A stretch of DNA of 5,463 nt. Source: Methanomethylovorans sp. GTDB lineage: Archaea; Halobacteriota; Methanosarcinia; Methanosarcinales; Methanosarcinaceae. A model generated the notes under the pieces. It worked only from the letters and a program-made list of their open reading frames with translations, was not told the DNA's origin and did not search any database. A program made the translations under genes and the position numbers. The stretch spans positions 1 to 5,463 of the forward strand of contig JAHFZE010000224.1 in assembly GCA_020854785.1 (NCBI GenBank), in the 5' to 3' direction. Positions 3,994 to 5,463 of this stretch are shown in pieces; the first letter of the stretch is position 1, and each line of letters opens with the position of its first letter.

Positions 3994-5463
3994 TATATAG
4001 TGCTTCTTGTGCAGATATTTTTCAAGTTCTATGAGGAAGAACACTGTACTGGCAACCAATATGATCATCAGCCAATCCACAGCCAGAAGAGGTGCTGTGG
4101 AAAAGACAGAGTTCAGAGCGCCATTATAAGTTATCAGCAACTGGAGCAATATCACTATACCAATACCCAGCAGCATGTACTTGTTAGACAGCAGATCTTT
4201 GTAGACATACTCATGCATCGATTTGGAATTGAACAGATAGAATATCTGGAAGAACACTATCGTGTTCAAAGCAACAGTACGTGCTGCAGTAAGATCCCCA
4301 TCTCTTCCCATCTTCAGGAAGAATGTAAGATATGCCCCTGCAACGATCAGCAGGGATACGAACACGATCCTTCTCTTGATCAGAGGAACGAGAATCGATT
4401 CCTTAGGCGGCCTTGGCGGTCTTTTCAGTATGCCCCTTTCCTTTGGCTCCATAGTGATGGGGACACCAAGTCCGATAGCTGTCACTGTATTGAGCCATAG
4501 GATCTGCAGGGGCACCAGAGGCAACGTGATCCCTAGTAACACCGCGATCACTATGGATAACCCCTGTCCGCCGTTCGTGGGCAGTGTCCATAGTATGATC
4601 TTCTGGATCTTGCTGTAGACATCTCTGCCTTCTTCGATAGCCGCTACAATGGACGAGAAGTGGTCATCTGCAAGTACCATGTCCGAAGCTTCTTTTGCCA
4701 CCTCGGTGCCTGTGAGGCCCATGGCTACGCCGATATCCGCTGTTTTCAGGGCAGGAGCATCATTAATGCCATCCCCGGTAACTGCCACAACTTCCCCCTT
4801 TTTCTGGAGCAGCTTCACTATTCTTAACTTATCCTCAGGAGACGTACGTGCAAAAACAGAAACAGAATCCAGTTTTTCGCTCAGAAGCTCATCGGACATT
4901 TTCCCCATATCACCTCCAGATAGAGCATCTGCGGACTCTATGCCTATCTTTCTTGCAATGGCATAGGCAGTTTTCAGATGGTCACCTGTGATCATTATTA
5001 CCCGAATGCCTGCAGTTTTGCATTTTGCTATGGCCTCCATCACATCATCCCTTGGGGGGTCCATCATACCCTGCAGTCCCACAAATACAAGATCGCCTAT
5101 ATCCTCTGCTTCAATGCCCGCTACATCCTTGGGAACCTCCCTGTAGGCCATAGCAAGAACTCTCAAAGCTTCTGATGCCATCTGCTCAGCAGCCTTCATG
5201 ATACCTTCCGTATCTACAGGAACATGTTCATTTCCGTCAAACTGTGAGACACACATGTCAAGGACAGTTTCAGGGGAGCCCTTTACATAGATCATCCGTG
5301 AACCATCTTCCTTTTCATGCAGTGTGGCCATGAACCTTTGTTCCGGCTCAAAGGGGACAACATCCTTGCGGGGAAGATGGAACTTACCGGCCTTAAGTCC
5401 GGATACAAGCAGTGCGCCTTCCGTAGGGTCACCATCTATATTATCTGTTCCTTTGAAAGAAGC
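3985..5463 (-). CDS. P2-type cation-transporting ATPase, C-terminal 492 residues
   Basis: This is an ATP-driven cation pump of the inner membrane. The reading frame runs through the right window edge. The ATG at 5331 is internal, because nucleotide-binding motifs lie before it. In the visible fragment these are GDPTEGALL (11-19), PFEPEQRFMA (37-46), KGSPE (61-65), the hinge-side DPPRDD (135-140), TGDH (159-162), the catalytic-site Lys in SPEDK (K212) and TGDGINDAP (229-237). Six membrane segments, M5-M10, follow at about 290-314, 319-336, 364-386, 397-413, 430-446 and 459-480. The phosphorylation motif DKTGT, M1-M4 and the actuator domain are outside the window. An ungapped match of M5-M6 to SERCA keeps Asn768, Asn796 and Thr799 but has Q300 for Glu771 and A329 for Asp800. 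In M8, Q406 replaces Glu908. It belongs with prokaryotic pumps usually annotated only as 'HAD-IC family' or calcium-like. The transported ion is open, with Na+, K+, H+ and Mg2+ all possible. Confidence 0.9.
   Translation of the reverse strand, partial: ASFKGTDNIDGDPTEGALLVSGLKAGKFHLPRKDVVPFEPEQRFMATLHEKEDGSRMIYVKGSPETVLDMCVSQFDGNEHVPVDTEGIMKAAEQMASEALRVLAMAYREVPKDVAGIEAEDIGDLVFVGLQGMMDPPRDDVMEAIAKCKTAGIRVIMITGDHLKTAYAIARKIGIESADALSGGDMGKMSDELLSEKLDSVSVFARTSPEDKLRIVKLLQKKGEVVAVTGDGINDAPALKTADIGVAMGLTGTEVAKEASDMVLADDHFSSIVAAIEEGRDVYSKIQKIILWTLPTNGGQGLSIVIAVLLGITLPLVPLQILWLNTVTAIGLGVPITMEPKERGILKRPPRPPKESILVPLIKRRIVFVSLLIVAGAYLTFFLKMGRDGDLTAARTVALNTIVFFQIFYLFNSKSMHEYVYKDLLSNKYMLLGIGIVILLQLLITYNGALNSVFSTAPLLAVDWLMIILVASTVFFLIELEKYLHKKHYISG

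Noticed and set aside
3904..4500. Plus-strand open frame of 198 codons antisense to the ATPase gene
   Set aside because: It starts inside the zinc-ribbon gene and mirrors the ATPase transmembrane region. The composition is odd (many Gln, His, Cys) and no family is recognised, so it is a shadow of the real gene.
3985..5331. ATPase annotated as a complete 448-residue protein starting at the ATG at 5331
   Set aside because: The same frame stays open to the window end and encodes GDPTEGALL and the start of PFEPEQRF before that ATG, so the ATG is internal.
1..5463. Defence system, mobile element or CRISPR array
   Set aside because: No transposase, integrase, nuclease or reverse transcriptase motif, no direct repeat array and no tRNA-borne attachment site is visible on either strand.

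Overview
The window looks like chromosomal DNA of a methanogenic archaeon, most likely of the Methanosarcinales; the order is an inference. The main evidence is a complete MfnB, the first committed enzyme of the furan part of methanofuran, with its active-site lysines at the same positions as in the Methanocaldococcus jannaschii enzyme. Archaeal TATA-like boxes, GGTG/GAGG ribosome sites, two apparently leaderless genes and a HisA/HisF-related TIM barrel of the type known in methanogens agree with this. I see no tRNA, rRNA, CRISPR array, insertion sequence or phage gene.

Left part (1-2062, all minus strand): mfnB (1364-2062) ends in a hairpin plus T-rich terminator. A 228-base spacer follows, holding several inverted repeats and the promoter of a nucleotide-sugar epimerase/dehydratase of the GalE type (179-1135). 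Beyond it lies the 5' part of an AbrB/MazE-like DNA-binding protein gene, cut by the window edge (1-122).

Centre (2063-3157): a 47-base head-to-head promoter region separates mfnB from a plus-strand pair. The first gene encodes a HisA-like barrel with both expected aspartates (2110-2820). It overlaps by ATGA a 91-residue protein of unknown function (2817-3092). The arrangement suggests, but does not prove, that this pair works in the same C1-cofactor area as mfnB. A 65-base convergent spacer with an inverted repeat follows.

Right part (3158-5463, all minus strand): a P2-type cation ATPase truncated at its N terminus by the window edge (3985-5463), a 42-residue zinc-ribbon protein (3810-3938) and thymidylate kinase tmk (3158-3769). 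tmk appears to have its own TATA box and a nearly leaderless transcript. The ATPase has Gln, Ala and Gln where SERCA-type calcium pumps have Glu771, Asp800 and Glu908, so calcium transport should not be assumed.

Most of the window is ordinary housekeeping and cofactor metabolism. The least explained items are the HisA-like/91-residue pair, the structured mfnB-epimerase spacer and the ion specificity of the ATPase.
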